64,000 nt of DNA from the NCBI GenBank assembly GCA_001599595.1, contig BCHH01000003.1, positions 1,114,194 through 1,178,193 of the forward strand, written 5' to 3'. This DNA comes from Beverwykella pulmonaria. Its lineage: Eukaryota > Ascomycota > Dothideomycetes > Pleosporales > Melanommataceae. Position 1 is the stretch's first letter. Each line of letters starts with the position of its first letter. The translations under genes and the position numbers were made by a program. The notes under the pieces are model-generated. The model ran no database searches, had not been told where the DNA came from, and was given only the letters and a program-made list of their open reading frames with translations. Of the stretch, positions 1-11,172 are shown in pieces.

Positions 1-413
1 CTTCATCCGTCAGCACGCCTACGTCTACATCTTCCTCGCCCTTGCTCTCAGCAACCAAGTTCAACGAGCCCTTCCCCGGCGTGAATTCCCACTACCCGTC
101 GTCTCTCACTTCCTCCTCGGTCCCCTCCACGCCGACCTCGATGCGCTCACGGAGTCCCTCCATCTCGTCGCTCGAGACCATCGAGGACATCCCAGACGCG
201 GAACTGGAGGCCATTGAGGAGGAGCGCATTGCCAGATTGAAAGCCGCTGCGGACCGGGAGAAGGACGGCGAAGAAGGCACTCGGAGGGCTAGTCTCGACG
301 TGCCAGGAACCGCACGCCCGTTGTTCGGCAAACGAGACTCAAGGAAGAGGTGGAGTGTGTGCGGCGCTGAGAGGCGGGGAGATCTGGACCTGGAGACCAT
401 CTGGGAAGATTGA
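1..413 (+). CDS. 3' end of Ser-rich hypothetical protein (5' partial)
   Basis: An open frame enters from the left edge (first full codon at base 3) and stops with TGA at 411-413. The visible 136 residues are Ser/Pro/Thr-rich at first, then an acidic helix-prone stretch with Glu/Ala/Arg (IPDAELEAIEEERIARLKAA), and end in a basic segment followed by DLETIWED. This looks like the disordered tail of a larger fungal protein. No catalytic domain is visible and I do not recognise the family. The start codon lies outside the window, so the small internal Met at 42 is unlikely to be the true start. Confidence 0.6.
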   Translation, partial: SSVSTPTSTSSSPLLSATKFNEPFPGVNSHYPSSLTSSSVPSTPTSMRSRSPSISSLETIEDIPDAELEAIEEERIARLKAAADREKDGEEGTRRASLDVPGTARPLFGKRDSRKRWSVCGAERRGDLDLETIWED

Positions 414-1307
414 AACACAGGACTACAGATTGAGCATGCAGGGGTTTTCGACATTCAACGAAAAGATCGACACGTCTGTCGATGTATATTGCATTGCCGG
501 GTGTTCCGGGCTCAGCATTCAACGGCGTTTGGGAAATAATCTGGCTTTAGCTTTCGTGTCTTTTCGGGCGGCTTTGTCCCTTTTCAGTCGTTTGGTCCCC
601 GTTCAATTCGATACACTCCTTAGGAATAAGGGCTGTGAGTATGAGAAACGAATAGGTGGTTCCTCCATACATACGGCACAAATACAGCACATGATGCATT
701 CGATTACAGCAGCATGATACCCTCCTACAACTGCAAGGAGCATGGGGTTTGGAATTTGCAGATCTTGGGCGCATGGCTTAGCAAACTGCTAGTCGGAGTA
801 ACACTCCCTAAATTATACACCAAATATTATTTATGAGACGGTGTTGCTCTGATCCAAGACCAATACTGGCGTTTCAATCCCGGCTTTGACCTCGTGCATG
901 TCTATCGTATCTAGGTTCATCTCGTGGGTCATGGACCTGTGACAAATTTGGTAGGTATCCCCGAATGGGAGATTTCCTCCGCCATCCCACCATCTTTTTT
1001 TTTGGCCTTTCTCAGCATGACGAAGCTCGAAGGGGAGTTATTTACCCCGCTTTGCTCCGGCCAGGATCATACCCTCAACCAAAGGGCCGCTCTTCTCGCC
1101 GGCCTGACATATCAATTGCAGCAACTTCGGACTTATGAAGAGATAGGCAGTGCAATTACTAAGTTAAGTGGAGACGCGCAAAACTATACGTACAAAAGGA
1201 TAGCTGGCCCAGCTCCGAGCTTCACATTACCAAACCCATACAACCCCTCGCTTTCCCATTAACCACAACGAAGCCAATTCCACCCAACATCTAAGAAATA
1301 GTAGAAC
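414..1307. other. Intergenic region
   Basis: About 0.9 kb between the Ser-rich gene and the oxidoreductase. Short open frames occur on both strands (one at 924-1262 +), but none has recognisable protein character. The last part (about 1200-1307), pyrimidine-rich and leading into an A-rich stretch before ATG, is the likely promoter and leader of the next gene. Confidence 0.5.
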
Positions 1308-2315
1308 ATGGCAAAAATAATCCACCTCGGCGTCATCGGCACCGGCTGGATAGCTCACGACTACGTCTCGCATGCCCTTACTACCGGCAAATTCTCCCTC
1401 GGGGCCGTGTACTCACGCAAGAGCGAGACGGCACAGGAATTCGCGTCCAAATACCCAGAGCACAAAGCCGCGCTGTACACGTCCCTCGACGACCTTGCCG
1501 CCGACAAAGACGTAGACACCGTGTACATCGCCTCACCCAATCTCTTCCACTACTCGCAAGCTAAACAAATGCTGGAGGTCGGCAAGAACGTCATCCTCGA
1601 GAAACCCGCCACTGCCACGGAGAAGCAGTTGGATGATTTATTTATCCTCGCGAAAGAGAAAAAGGTAGTCCTCGTCGAAGCATTCCGCCACGTCCACGAG
1701 TCCAACTTCAAAGTCCTCAAATCCTCGATGCCGAAGGTGGGGAAGTTAATGGGCGCGAATCTATCCTACGGCCAGTACTCGTCGCGGTACCAGAAGGTGC
1801 TCGAGGGCGAAACCCCGGCGGTGTTTGATTTGAAAATGGCAGGGGGCGCGTTGGTGGATCTAGGCGTATATCTCGTTGCTGCGGCCGTGGAGCTGTTCGG
1901 CGAGCCGGAATCGAGTACGTACTATCCGATCATCATCAAGACGGGCGCAGACGGTGGCGGCACGCTCGTTCTGAGGTACAAAGAGGGGTTCAACGTCGTT
2001 CTCACGGCGTCCAAAGTCTTTGCGTCGACGGCGCCAAGCGAGGTGTATGGCGAGAAGGGCACGCTGGTCATCCCCACTGTCACCGACATCGAGACGGTTA
2101 CGTTCCTCGATTGCCAAAAGAAAGGCGAGAGGGAGGAGCTGGGGGGGAAGAGGGAGCCGCTGAATTTGAAGGAGGAGGCGCAGGAGCATGCGAGGATGAT
2201 TTTGGAGCGGGACTGGGCCGCGATGCAGAGGTGGGAGAAGCATAGTAAGGGGGTTGTGAGAGTTTTGGAAGGGGCGAGGAGAGCGAATGGGTTGTTGTTT
2301 CCCGGGGAGACGTAG
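1308..2315 (+). CDS. Gfo/Idh/MocA-family NAD(P)-dependent oxidoreductase
   Basis: Intronless frame of 335 aa. The N-terminus carries a Rossmann nucleotide-binding motif (LGVIGTGWIA, residues about 7-16). This is followed by the family hallmark EKP in VILEKPATATEKQ (about residue 99) and a conserved region VVLVEAFRHVHES, where the Arg/His-rich segment normally lines the substrate pocket. The C-terminal half (GGALVDLGVYLVAAAVELFG) fits the alpha/beta C-terminal domain. Length matches the usual 330-360 aa. Known members oxidise sugars, cyclitols or dihydrodiols; fungal relatives are often named D-xylose dehydrogenase or dihydrodiol dehydrogenase-like. The substrate cannot be told from sequence alone. 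The protein is probably cytosolic, as no signal peptide is visible. The start is the first ATG in frame, in an A-rich context. Confidence 0.9.
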   Translation: MAKIIHLGVIGTGWIAHDYVSHALTTGKFSLGAVYSRKSETAQEFASKYPEHKAALYTSLDDLAADKDVDTVYIASPNLFHYSQAKQMLEVGKNVILEKPATATEKQLDDLFILAKEKKVVLVEAFRHVHESNFKVLKSSMPKVGKLMGANLSYGQYSSRYQKVLEGETPAVFDLKMAGGALVDLGVYLVAAAVELFGEPESSTYYPIIIKTGADGGGTLVLRYKEGFNVVLTASKVFASTAPSEVYGEKGTLVIPTVTDIETVTFLDCQKKGEREELGGKREPLNLKEEAQEHARMILERDWAAMQRWEKHSKGVVRVLEGARRANGLLFPGET

Positions 2316-3038
2316 GCGAGAACCTTTTCCCAAATTCGTATATAGTTAAGAGTATCCGAAACTGCATTGGAGGACGTCATCCGTACACCCCAGCAAATCA
2401 CGTGTGGGATATCCGACATGACACTCCCACTGTGATATAGATAATGGTATCGGGAAGGGACATGCTAGGCCCTGTTACCAAAGCACTGAGAGATGCTCGG
2501 ATGAGTGCTCGCATTGTCGATAGAGGAGTATAGTGAGCTGGAGTGGTCTCTGAATGTGTGGTTTTGTGGATTTGATTTGATTTGATTTGAATCTGTAGAC
2601 CTGTATCATACAACTACGGTGCCAATGCTCAGACTCGGAGTTTTATGGTTTTCATCATTTGAGAACATTCTGAATGCTTTTTCAAACCTGAAACACCTAC
2701 TGATATGCCGACAATTGCGTACAACAGTATATAACACGTGCCCGAACTCCATTACACTCTTTACAACCTATTCCATACAATATAGATCTGAACAGGGGGC
2801 AAGCCCGAATTTGTGCCCTCATCCACGGAGCAATGTCTTGTTGTACCAGGCGATCCCGATCCCGACGCTTCAAAGCAAGTGCCAAGAACAGCCATCGACC
2901 TTGGCATTGCTGTAACAAGCCCTCTTCTTGATCTGTGGCGGAACCCGCTTGACCTGATGGTGGGCCTTTTTGATCCATGGCTGGCATACCGAGAGTCTTA
3001 GTATATGTACATTGTGCAAGCGAAACATGCACTGCGCT
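2316..3038. other. Convergent intergenic region
   Basis: About 0.7 kb between the 3' ends of the oxidoreductase (+) and the RING gene (-). It holds a short GATTT pentanucleotide run and no credible gene. It should contain both 3' UTRs and terminators; no clear terminator element was identified. Confidence 0.5.
2569..2590. repeat. (GATTT)4 microsatellite
   Basis: Four tandem GATTT units plus two bases in the intergenic region downstream of the oxidoreductase gene. Confidence 0.85.
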
Positions 3039-4029
3039 TCATGACGTTACTTTCGAGGCGGCGACCGAGCTCTTCCGTGGCTGCGTGGCCAACCCCTTCT
3101 TCATGAGGAGCGGGATGATGTCGGCGGCCTTTGTGCGGTTGATGAACTTCCGGCAGACGGGGCATTGGGAGCGTTTTGGCTCGTTGGGACCTGAGCGGTT
3201 CTCGCCAGCGATGAGGGCTTCCATGAGGCATGTATGGCAGAAGAGGTGGCCTGCACGCTAATCAGCATCTAGGGGTGACGGAGAGGGGCTCAGCACTGTA
3301 CTCACCGCATGACGTAGCGGTAATGTCCGTGGGGGTGTCCATGCAGATGACACAGGTGAAGCTATTGAACGTGGTGGGCTTCTCTTCCGGCTTCTGCTGG
3401 GTCTTGGCGGCGTCGGCCCGCTGCTTCTGCAGAATCTCTTGCGCCGAGACCTTGTCGTCTGAGAGGTCTATCTCCTCGATCTTGTGCTCGGGCGGGGGCG
3501 ACTCGCGCTTGGTAGACGCGGAGGCACCTGGGTCGAGCTTCGTTCGCTTCGTAGACGGGCCTGGCGTCACACTGTTTCGCTTTCGACGTGCTGCGGGCGC
3601 GGGGGCCGGGTCGGGTTCGTGGGTGAGGTCGACGTAGCCGTTGGGCAGGCGCGAGGATCGGCTGCGTGTCGGCGGCATGGCGGGCGTGTCGACGTCTACG
3701 TACGGGAGGACTGGGGAGTGGGGTCGTCTTCGCGGAGGAGAGGCCTGCTGGTGGTAGCCAAAGGGCAAGAAGCTGGGCTCGGTGGGTTGGGAGACGGGAT
3801 TGAGGATGTTGTCGAGGAAGCTGGGGGGCGGCGATAGCGAGAAGTGGAAGGCGTCGTCGAAGTTGGAGGGCGCGGGCCAGTCGACCGAGGCGTAGTGGTA
3901 GAGGTCCGGCTGCTCTCTGTTTGCTGCGGGTGTTGCTGCTGCTGCTGCTGCTGCTGCTGCCGCAGCGTGCGTGAAGTTGCGTTGGGATTGGCCGTTGGGG
4001 TTGGATGAATTTGGATCCGAAGCAGACAT
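3039..4029 (-). CDS. SLX8: RING-finger E3 ubiquitin ligase, SLX8-like (SUMO-targeted type)
   Basis: Two exons on the minus strand, 4029-3306 and 3250-3039, with a 55-bp GT-AG intron (phase 1), give 311 aa. The N-terminal two thirds is disordered, with an Ala tract encoded by a GCA/GCT repeat, Pro-rich stretches and hydrophobic/acidic patches (VDLTHE, IEEIDLSDD) that resemble SUMO-interacting motifs. The C-terminus is a C3HC4 RING: CVICMD...TSCGHLFCHTC...QCPVCRK. Splicing restores the Cys-Gly-His of the RING exactly, which supports the intron. Known family role: with a partner RING protein, Slx8 ubiquitylates SUMO-modified nuclear proteins in DNA repair and genome stability. Assignment to SLX8 rather than another small RING protein rests on architecture and the SIM-like patches. 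It is head to head with MIP1. Confidence 0.8.
3930..3966. repeat. CTG/GCA trinucleotide run encoding poly-Ala
   Basis: Near-perfect trinucleotide repeat inside exon 1 of the RING gene. On the coding strand it gives a run of about eleven Ala near residue 25, so length variation would be in frame. Confidence 0.8.
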
Positions 4030-4346
4030 TGTGGCATGCAGATGGGCTCACGGACGGACACACAGACAGGGCGGTCACCACGGGCAGCTTGGAGAGCGTC
4101 TGGCGCTGAGGGATGTGATCTGTATGAGCTTCGTACCCGGCCAGCATGATGGCGTCTCCTCCCTCCGAACGATCGTCGCTGGCACCGTCAGCCCTGCGGC
4201 GCGTGCCACATTTATTGTTAAGCTGCAGAAGCTCAGACCATCGAATTGCTATCGCCAAGAGTTCGCGACCACCACCAGAGTCACCGACACCACCCCCAGG
4301 CTCGACTGTCTTTCCCCCACCTCCACGGCGGAATGCAACAGCTATT
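4030..4346. promoter_or_regulatory. Shared divergent promoter of SLX8-like gene and MIP1
   Basis: The 317 bp between the two start codons must serve both genes. It contains no credible ORF and no obvious TATA box. The bidirectional arrangement is seen directly; co-regulation is only inferred. Confidence 0.55.
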
Positions 4347-7300
4347 ATGCGCTGCAGCCACCGCGCCACCCTCGCCTCCAAGCTCGCAACTCGCCCACGG
4401 CTACCCCCCACAGTTCTGACGTCCCTCGCTTGGGGCGCATCGCGACGATGCCTCGCCACGATCCAGTCTGCACAGGAAGAGGGCGGTAGCGGCACGTTAC
4501 GGGGCCTGTCTGGTACACCGTTTCTCCCATTTGCTTTTAGATCGGTCGTTAAGTTCTACAGTACCATCGGATGCCCGCTTCAACGAGATCGGGGTGCAGC
4601 AACTCAGCAGCCATGTCCACGCCCAGGTCTTCCCGGGCGCAAGCACCTCCCCACCTCCCGAACTCGTCGAGCTCTCCAAGGACCACCTCACACGCCATGA
4701 GCTGCTGGGGAAGAACCAGGACTCCAGTCCGCCCGTGGGCTTCGACCTTCCCGCGCTGCAGGGCTCGACGCTGGATGAACACTTCTACAAGCTGGGCATG
4801 GACTCCGCCGAACCGTACTTGAGCATGGCGAAGAAGCTGGCCTGGGCGAATCCTCCACCGAAACCACGAAAATGGGTGCGGCGGAGCGGGTGGACCAAGT
4901 ACCACCAAGACGGAACGACGGAGGCGGTGGATGCGCCGGACGAGACCATGTTGACGTTTGATACCGAGGTCATGTGGAAAGAGACGTCGTTTGCCTGTAT
5001 GGCGTGTGCTGTGAGCCCAACCGCGTGGTATGCCTGGCTCTCGCCCTGGCTGCTGGGAGAGTCGAAGTCGGACCGGCACTTGATACCCTTGGGCGACAGT
5101 ACGCAACCGCGCATCATTGTTGGACACAACATCGGATACGATCGAGCGCGCATCGCCGAGGAGTACCATATAAAACAGTCCAAGAACAGCTTCATCGACA
5201 CCATGTCATTGCATGTTGCCTCCAACGGCATGTGCTCACGACAACGGCCGTCGTGGATGAAACACAGGAAGAGCCGGGAATTGCGAGAGAAGATTGCCAC
5301 CGATGAGGAGAACGCCGACCTGTCGCACTTGCTGGACTCGGGCGCCCTGCCCGACGAGGAGGAGGAGCTGTGGATTGGCAGGAGTGCGGTCAACTCGTTA
5401 CGGGATGTTGCCAAGTTTCACTGCAACATTACCATCGATAAGGCGCGACGAGAGTACTTTGGCGAGCTGGACCGCCCGGGAATTCGAGAAAAGCTCGACG
5501 AGCTTCTGGACTACTGCGCGGCGGATGTGGAGATCACGCATAGAGTCTACCAGAAGGTCTTCCCTGTGTTCCTCGAGACCTGTCCGCATCCTGTGAGTTT
5601 TGCCGCGCTCCGCTTCATGGCCGCCGAGATTCTGCCGGTCAACGAAACCTGGGATGCCTACACCGCGAATGCCGAGGCCACTTTCCACACATTGCAGGAC
5701 GCCGTGCGGGAACGTCTTGTTCGTCTGGCAGAGAAGGCAGTGGAAGTGAAGGACCAGCCGGACGTGTACTCGAAAGACCCCTGGCTACGCCAGCTCGACT
5801 GGTCGGGGCAGGAAGTGAGAATGGTAAAGGGGAAGAAGAAGAATGACCCTCCGAGACCCGCGGCCCGTCAGAAGAAGCCGGGCATGCCAAAGTGGTACAA
5901 AGATTTGTTTGCAAAGAACGACGCGCCCATGGCCTTGACAGTCCGCACACGCATCGCCCCGATTCTGCTGAAACTGAGCTGGGATGGCAACCCGCTCGTC
6001 TGGTCCGACAAGTATGGCTGGACGTATCAGGTGCCGATGGGTGAGGTGTTTGCTTATAACGCGAAGGGCATGAGGGAGCTGGACATGTCGGAAGAAGAGG
6101 ATCTCCGACTACGAGACGACACAAAACACCGTTACTACAAGATCCCGCACAAGGATGGCCCGCTTGCACGATGTGCCAATCCACTGGCGAAGGGCTACCT
6201 GGCGTACTTTGAGAAGGGCACGCTCACGTCGGAGTATGCCTATGCGAAGGAGGCGCTGGAGATGAATGCATCTTGCTCGTACTGGATCAGCGCAAGAGAC
6301 AGAATCATGTCCCAGATGGTTGTCTACAATAAGGAGGTGCCGGAAGCACCGAAGCTGACATCGGCCTCCGGGAAGGGCAGAGGGAAGAAGGTCGGCTTCA
6401 TTCTCCCGCAAATCATCCCCATGGGCACCATAACGCGGCGAGCCGTTGAAAACACATGGCTCACAGCAAGCAACGCAAAGGCCAACCGCGTGGGTTCGGA
6501 GCTCAAGTCCATGGTTCGGGCACCAGGGGGGTACTGCTTCGTGGGAGCTGATGTGGACTCCCAAGAGTTGTGGATTGCTAGCTTGATTGGAGACGCCACG
6601 TTCAAGCTGCACGGGGGGAATGCCATTGGCTTTATGACGCTCGAGGGAACCAAGGCCGCGGGCACAGATTTGCATTCTCGGACAGCGGGCATTCTGGGGA
6701 TATCTAGGAATGACGCCAAGGTCTTCAATTATGGGCGGATTTATGGAGCAGGGCTGCGGTTTGCCGCCACGCTCCTTCGCCAGTTCAATCCCACCTTGAC
6801 CGAGTCGCAAACCTCGGAAACGGCGAACGCTTTGTACCAGACCACCAAGGGGAAAAAGACCACAAGGAAACAGATGCATGAGCGGCCATTCTGGAGGGGC
6901 GGGACAGAGTCGTTCGTCTTCAACAAGCTGGAAGACTTTGCCGAACAGGAGCGACCACGAACGCCCGTGCTAGGGGCCGGCATCACGGAGGCACTCATGC
7001 GGCGGTATCTCACCAAAGGCGGCTTCATGACATCGCGCATCAACTGGGCCATTCAATCGTCGGGCGTCGATTATCTCCACCTCCTCATTGTGAGCATGGA
7101 CTACCTCACCCGCCGCTTCAACCTGAACGCTCGACTGTCGGTCACGGTCCACGACGAGATCCGCTATCTCGTCAAAGAAGAGGACAAATACCGCGCGGCC
7201 ATGGCTCTACAAGTCGCGAACGTCTGGACGCGGGCCATGTTCTCGCAGCAAATGGGCATCAACGAGCTGCCCCAGTCCTGCGCCTACTTCTCCGCCGTGG

Positions 7301-7854
7301 ACATCGACCACGTGCTCAGGAAGGAGGTGGACATGGACTGCATCACGCCCAGCCACAAGACCAAGATCCCGCACGGCGAGAGCCTCGACATGGTCGCGCT
7401 CCTCGCCAAAGGCGACCCGGCGCGGCTTGATCCTTGCATAAGCCCCGCGGAGCCGTTGAATGTCGAGCAATACGCGACCACCTACACGCCCCGCACGCCC
7501 GTCATGGCGGCGCTTGAAGGCAACGACGCGACCTCGCCCGCTTCGCTCGCATACCTCAAAGCGCAGATCACGCGCGACGACAAGGAGCTCCGCGAGATCA
7601 TGAAGCAGTTCCGACCTCGGCGCGCTCCGGTCACGAAACGCTCGAAAGAGGAGCAAGTGGACTACGACGACTACGACCACGACGCTCTAGACGCCAGCTT
7701 TGCGAACTACCAGCAGATGGCGCACTTGATGCCGGTGGATGAGCCATGGCAGGCCACGAGGTTCACGAAGAGCTGGGAGCATACGAAGACGGGCGGGTGG
7801 CATCCTCTTTCTACGAGGGGGAGAGAGCCGTCGAGGGTGGCGGGGAGGATGTAA
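4347..7854 (+). CDS. MIP1: Mitochondrial DNA polymerase gamma catalytic subunit (family A)
   Basis: Two exons, 4347-4485 and 4541-7854 (55-bp intron, phase 1), give 1150 aa. Exon 1 encodes an Arg/Ser/Ala-rich presequence typical of mitochondrial import. The 3'-5' exonuclease domain has Exo I (FDTEV, D about 187), Exo II (VGHNIGYDRARIAEEY, about 240) and Exo III (YCAADVEITHRVY, about 371). The polymerase motifs are A (GADVDSQELWIASLIG, about 717), B (KVFNYGRIYGAG, about 773) and C (TVHDEIRYLV, about 917). All catalytic acidic residues and the motif B Lys/Tyr are present. Length and order match fungal Mip1. Role: replication and proofreading of mitochondrial DNA. The C-terminal extension (about 200 aa after motif C, with an acidic DYDDYDHDA patch) is the less conserved fungal tail. 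The upstream ATG was chosen because the exon 2 frame alone has no ATG before conserved sequence and lacks a presequence. Confidence 0.95.
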
Positions 7855-8742
7855 TGGGGATGGAGTTGTGTGTGTATGTGTGTATTTGGAGTGTTATTGT
7901 ATATATCTGTATGGTCTACTGTGTATGGAAAAGGGTCGGGTGGTTGGTTTGGCTTCGGCTTGGGTCGGCGCTTGGGAGGCAGCAGCATGGAAGCATCGCG
8001 ACATCGCGGCATCGCGGCGGCGCGGCGTCGTCGTTGACACTTCACTTTTCTATGTTGCACATGGTAGCTACATGGCACGAAGCGCGCACAGAATATCAAA
8101 ACGTTCATGTGTTCCCCTCTCCAAAACATCGGCTCACCTCTCCAGAACATCGGCTCACCTCCTCCAACCATCGGCTCACCTCTTTTGGTCGTTCGTTGGT
8201 CACCCCACAGACCACCACTCGAATTACCCAATCGTGGGGTGGTGCCGCCAAGCCCGGGGGTCCAGATCTGCAGCCGGCAGGCACACGCGGAACAGAGCCC
8301 CTTGTTGCTCGTGGGATTTCACCGCCTCGCCCCATTGCGCCTCGCATCGAGCTCGCCTCAGGAGAGAAAATTGTGCACTGTGCATCGTCGCCCCTTTTGC
8401 TTATTGTGGACTGACCCATCGTGCCCACTCTTTCATAAATATCGCATACCAAAGGCTGACTTCCCCGCGTTCTTGAACTCTATCATTGATCGGGAAGGTG
8501 AGTGAACGAAACATGAACCGGACATCGTGAAGGGAAACTGATACGTGGCGCTAGACCATATATTTGGCATCCGCCTCCCTGCCGTCTTGCCGTCTGCCCG
8601 TCTTGCTCACCGACAACAACAACTCCTCCTCCAACGCTACCAATCGCCTCCACCAACACGCACAACTCGTCCAACATCCCTCTACAAGTCCACGAATACC
8701 TAGCCACCTACCATCCAAAACCTCCACCCACCCACCTTCACG
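7855..8742. other. Intergenic region
   Basis: Roughly 0.9 kb between MIP1 and the small mitochondrial protein gene. A GC-rich CGG/GCG stretch lies near 8000 and a short tandem repeat near 8127-8183. The final 150 bp before 8743 is C/A-rich, as expected for a fungal 5' leader. ORFs here are low-complexity and not supported. Confidence 0.5.
8127..8189. repeat. Three-copy 21-bp tandem repeat
   Basis: The core CATCGGCTCACCT recurs at 8127, 8148 and 8169 with 21-bp spacing and slightly varied linkers. It lies in intergenic DNA downstream of MIP1. Confidence 0.8.
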
Positions 8743-9062
8743 ATGCTATTCACACGCCTCCCCATACGCGCCGCCACCCTCGCAGGCCGCCGCGCGCCTG
8801 CCTTCTGCGCCGCCCGGTGCAACTCCTCGTCCTCCAGGAGCGCGGGCAGGATCATGGAGATGGCGGCGCGGGCCGAGCGACCTAGTCCGCTTGAAGCCTC
8901 TGTGCCCGTCATGTGGGCCGTCTGCGGTGCCTTGGTGTACACGGCCTTCAACCGCATTGATGAGAAGAGCGGGAGTGAGAACGTGCAAACGGTACACAGC
9001 CATGAGCTACCCGGTCCTTTTTTCACCCTGGCGCTAACGCGGCACAGTTGCTCATCGTCTAA
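8743..9062 (+). CDS. Small single-pass mitochondrial membrane protein (hypothetical)
   Basis: Exon 1 (8743-8991) and a 15-nt exon 2 (9048-9062) flank a 56-bp intron with a GCTAAC branch site and CAG acceptor; phase 0. The 87-aa product starts with an Arg/Ala/Ser-rich amphipathic presequence (MLFTRLPIRAATLAGRRAPA), has one hydrophobic segment (VPVMWAVCGALVYTAF, about residues 61-76) and ends ...SENVQTLLIV. Without splicing, the frame runs on into 45 residues of unlikely sequence. The presequence plus one membrane span suggests an inner-membrane accessory subunit of a respiratory or ATP synthase complex, but I cannot assign it to a named family. Confidence 0.65.
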
Positions 9063-10341
9063 ATCGAGTGTTTTACATTACGGATACCCCATTCCCGGTT
9101 CGAACTTCACAGCCGTCGGTTTTGCATTGGAGATTGCATAGCGTGCGTTCGTGGCATAGAACTTTTGGAATGGGCTTGCATTGCTTGCGATTACTGGCTT
9201 GGACTGCGCGTTTAGGCTGGTTTTTTTTTCACATTACGTTTCGGGGTTTTAGGGAATAGGAATAGGCGGACCCCCCCTCTTCGTGCAGTGGGTTGGCTGG
9301 TCGGCCTGGGAATATCTATGGCGATGGCTCGCAAAGGATAACGGACTCGAACTTGGTATAGAAACACACATGGATACTGGGGAATGGGACGGGATTGGTG
9401 CGCGGTGGATGGCCTCGTCATCCTCCTTTGGCGTTAGGGTAGTATATTCGCGTTTGGTGCAGTTGTTCAAAAGTTCCAGCACTTGGCTATTCAATTCGCG
9501 CTTCTCCCTTCAATCAACTCTGCATCTTGCTCGTCCATCGTCATCCCACGTTTCTGGGACGTGGCTTCGGGGCATGTGACATATCATACCATCTTTTCCC
9601 CCCGCCAAGAAGAAATACACGCCACTGCTTTGCGCCGCTACACAGCGACACTTCAAGCCTACCTCGACTAAAACTTCCCTGGCGCCTGAAAATCGTATGA
9701 TCTGGTCTATCGCTGAGAACTGGCACACCAAAAGCCTCATACCGGGCAGGGGTGGTAGTAGTGGTCGTGACCATGACGACTCCCATGTCAACTTTTACTC
9801 TTTCCCCCTCTTCTCCATCTAACTTCACGGCTCTTGCAGATATAAAACTTCCACCTACCCAGATTTTCAACTTCTCACTCACAGATGTTGAGTGGACCTT
9901 GACTAACATATGGACAGGAGAAGTTAAATATTCTGCTCTGAGCGTCGGAGACTAAAACTGCCTTAGACGAAGAACATGTGGGTCGTTTGGTGCGCGCGGG
10001 ACTAAATTCTTGTTGCGGGACACATGTACCAAGCTCGTGCGCGCTGCCTGGGCTGTCGGTGTAGGCTCTAGCATCCGCTTTTGGATCCGACTCTGCGGTG
10101 AATCTTACTATCCTACTTTCTGTATTCGCACGAAAAATGTAAGCGCTCGGCAAAGTAAGTGGTCGATCATTCATCAATGACATGAATCGAGCAATTTGAC
10201 AGTCCTTCAATCTGCTAACCGAGAAAAAAACTTGCTCACGTTAAGAGCCCAGTAAGTTGTACAGGAGCGGAAGCATCAGAATACACCATAAACGATTACT
10301 CAGCCAACCGTTCGTCAACGACGATCCTCCCGGCCCCATTG
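9063..10341. other. Long intergenic region, no supported gene
   Basis: About 1.3 kb. Short frames on both strands (for example 9752-9955 +, 9875-10210 -) show no recognisable domain and lack plausible splice partners. It marks the transition from conserved genes to accessory DNA. The part near 9875-10210 could be decayed sequence belonging to the relic at 10342-10932. Confidence 0.4.
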
Positions 10342-10932
10342 TCATCTCCACAAATCACCAGTTCGGCTTGACTGTCTCCGTTGGCTTGAGTTCTTGTACC
10401 AACCCTTACTTTTTTTCTCCAGCGAACTCCTGAGAACAATGCCACTGCTGCAATTCTCGAATGCTACAGGCCGCGGCAGAGAGTTGTATGCTAAGATCAA
10501 GAGTTCATTGATAGAGTCCCATGCATCGCTTGACCTTTTCATCTTTCCGAGGACAAGCATATGTGCAAGGGCTAGGATGACGTGCATGCAAAGCAGCGCA
10601 ACCGCAGCCTGCTGGGGCGCGTGTTCGAGTGGCCAAGCAGTCTCATACTTGCAGGACTCGTAATGGGCCTTGACATAGGGTTCTGCGGGATTGCGGGATT
10701 TGGAGATGTTCTTCCCGCTGATGAAGCTGTCGTTGACGATCGGTTCGGACAGGAGATCTGGGTCCAGTAATACATCGTGTGCGTACTCTAGCTGGTACAT
10801 GTACCCTACGTGAGATAGAGCATTGATGAAAAATAGAGACACGGCATACCTATAGTGAATGTCAGTGCCGTAATCCACTGGTATATTGACCAGGGAGCAT
10901 TGTGGTCTTATATGCGTTTCCTGCCGCAACAC
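10342..10932 (-). pseudogene. C-terminal relic of a large fungal membrane protein
   Basis: A 196-codon open frame without an upstream N-terminal half. It holds two hydrophobic stretches (YAVSLFFINALSHVGYMY and AVALLCMHVILALAHMLVL) followed by SSDAWDSINELLILAYNSLP. The last block resembles the C-terminus of a widespread uncharacterised ascomycete membrane-protein family of roughly 600-750 aa in which a final membrane span precedes an AWDSI..L..LA.NS motif. That identification rests on recall of the family pattern. The start and most of the expected protein are missing, so I call it a truncated relic. A related relic lies at 58933-59943. Confidence 0.45.
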
Positions 10933-11172
10933 TTCACAAGGGGTAGATACGACGCATATGCATGGAGCCTGATCTGCTCTGCGCCCTGCAGAGCCTTTGA
11001 AGCTGCTGCGTAAATTTCGGGCTTAAAAGAGTTCATTCATGGAAGGGACATGCAGTTTTGATTGTTTATTACCGTCCATTTCTTTAGGTAGCAGCAACCT
11101 CTATGCCTTCACCTTCCTGCCGTTCCGTGTTAGAAAAGGGACACTTCTTTCCGTCGTCAGCTAAGAGTGACA

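Noticed and set aside
924..1262. 112-codon plus-strand frame upstream of the oxidoreductase
   Set aside because: No recognisable domain; it overlaps the expected promoter and ends 45 bp before the real start.
3362..4495. 377-codon minus-strand frame over the RING gene and promoter
   Set aside because: Arg/Pro-rich antisense or out-of-frame shadow of the RING gene exon 1 and the MIP1 start region; no domain.
4549..5414. Long minus-strand frames inside MIP1
   Set aside because: Antisense of conserved polymerase exonuclease coding sequence; composition follows the sense codons.
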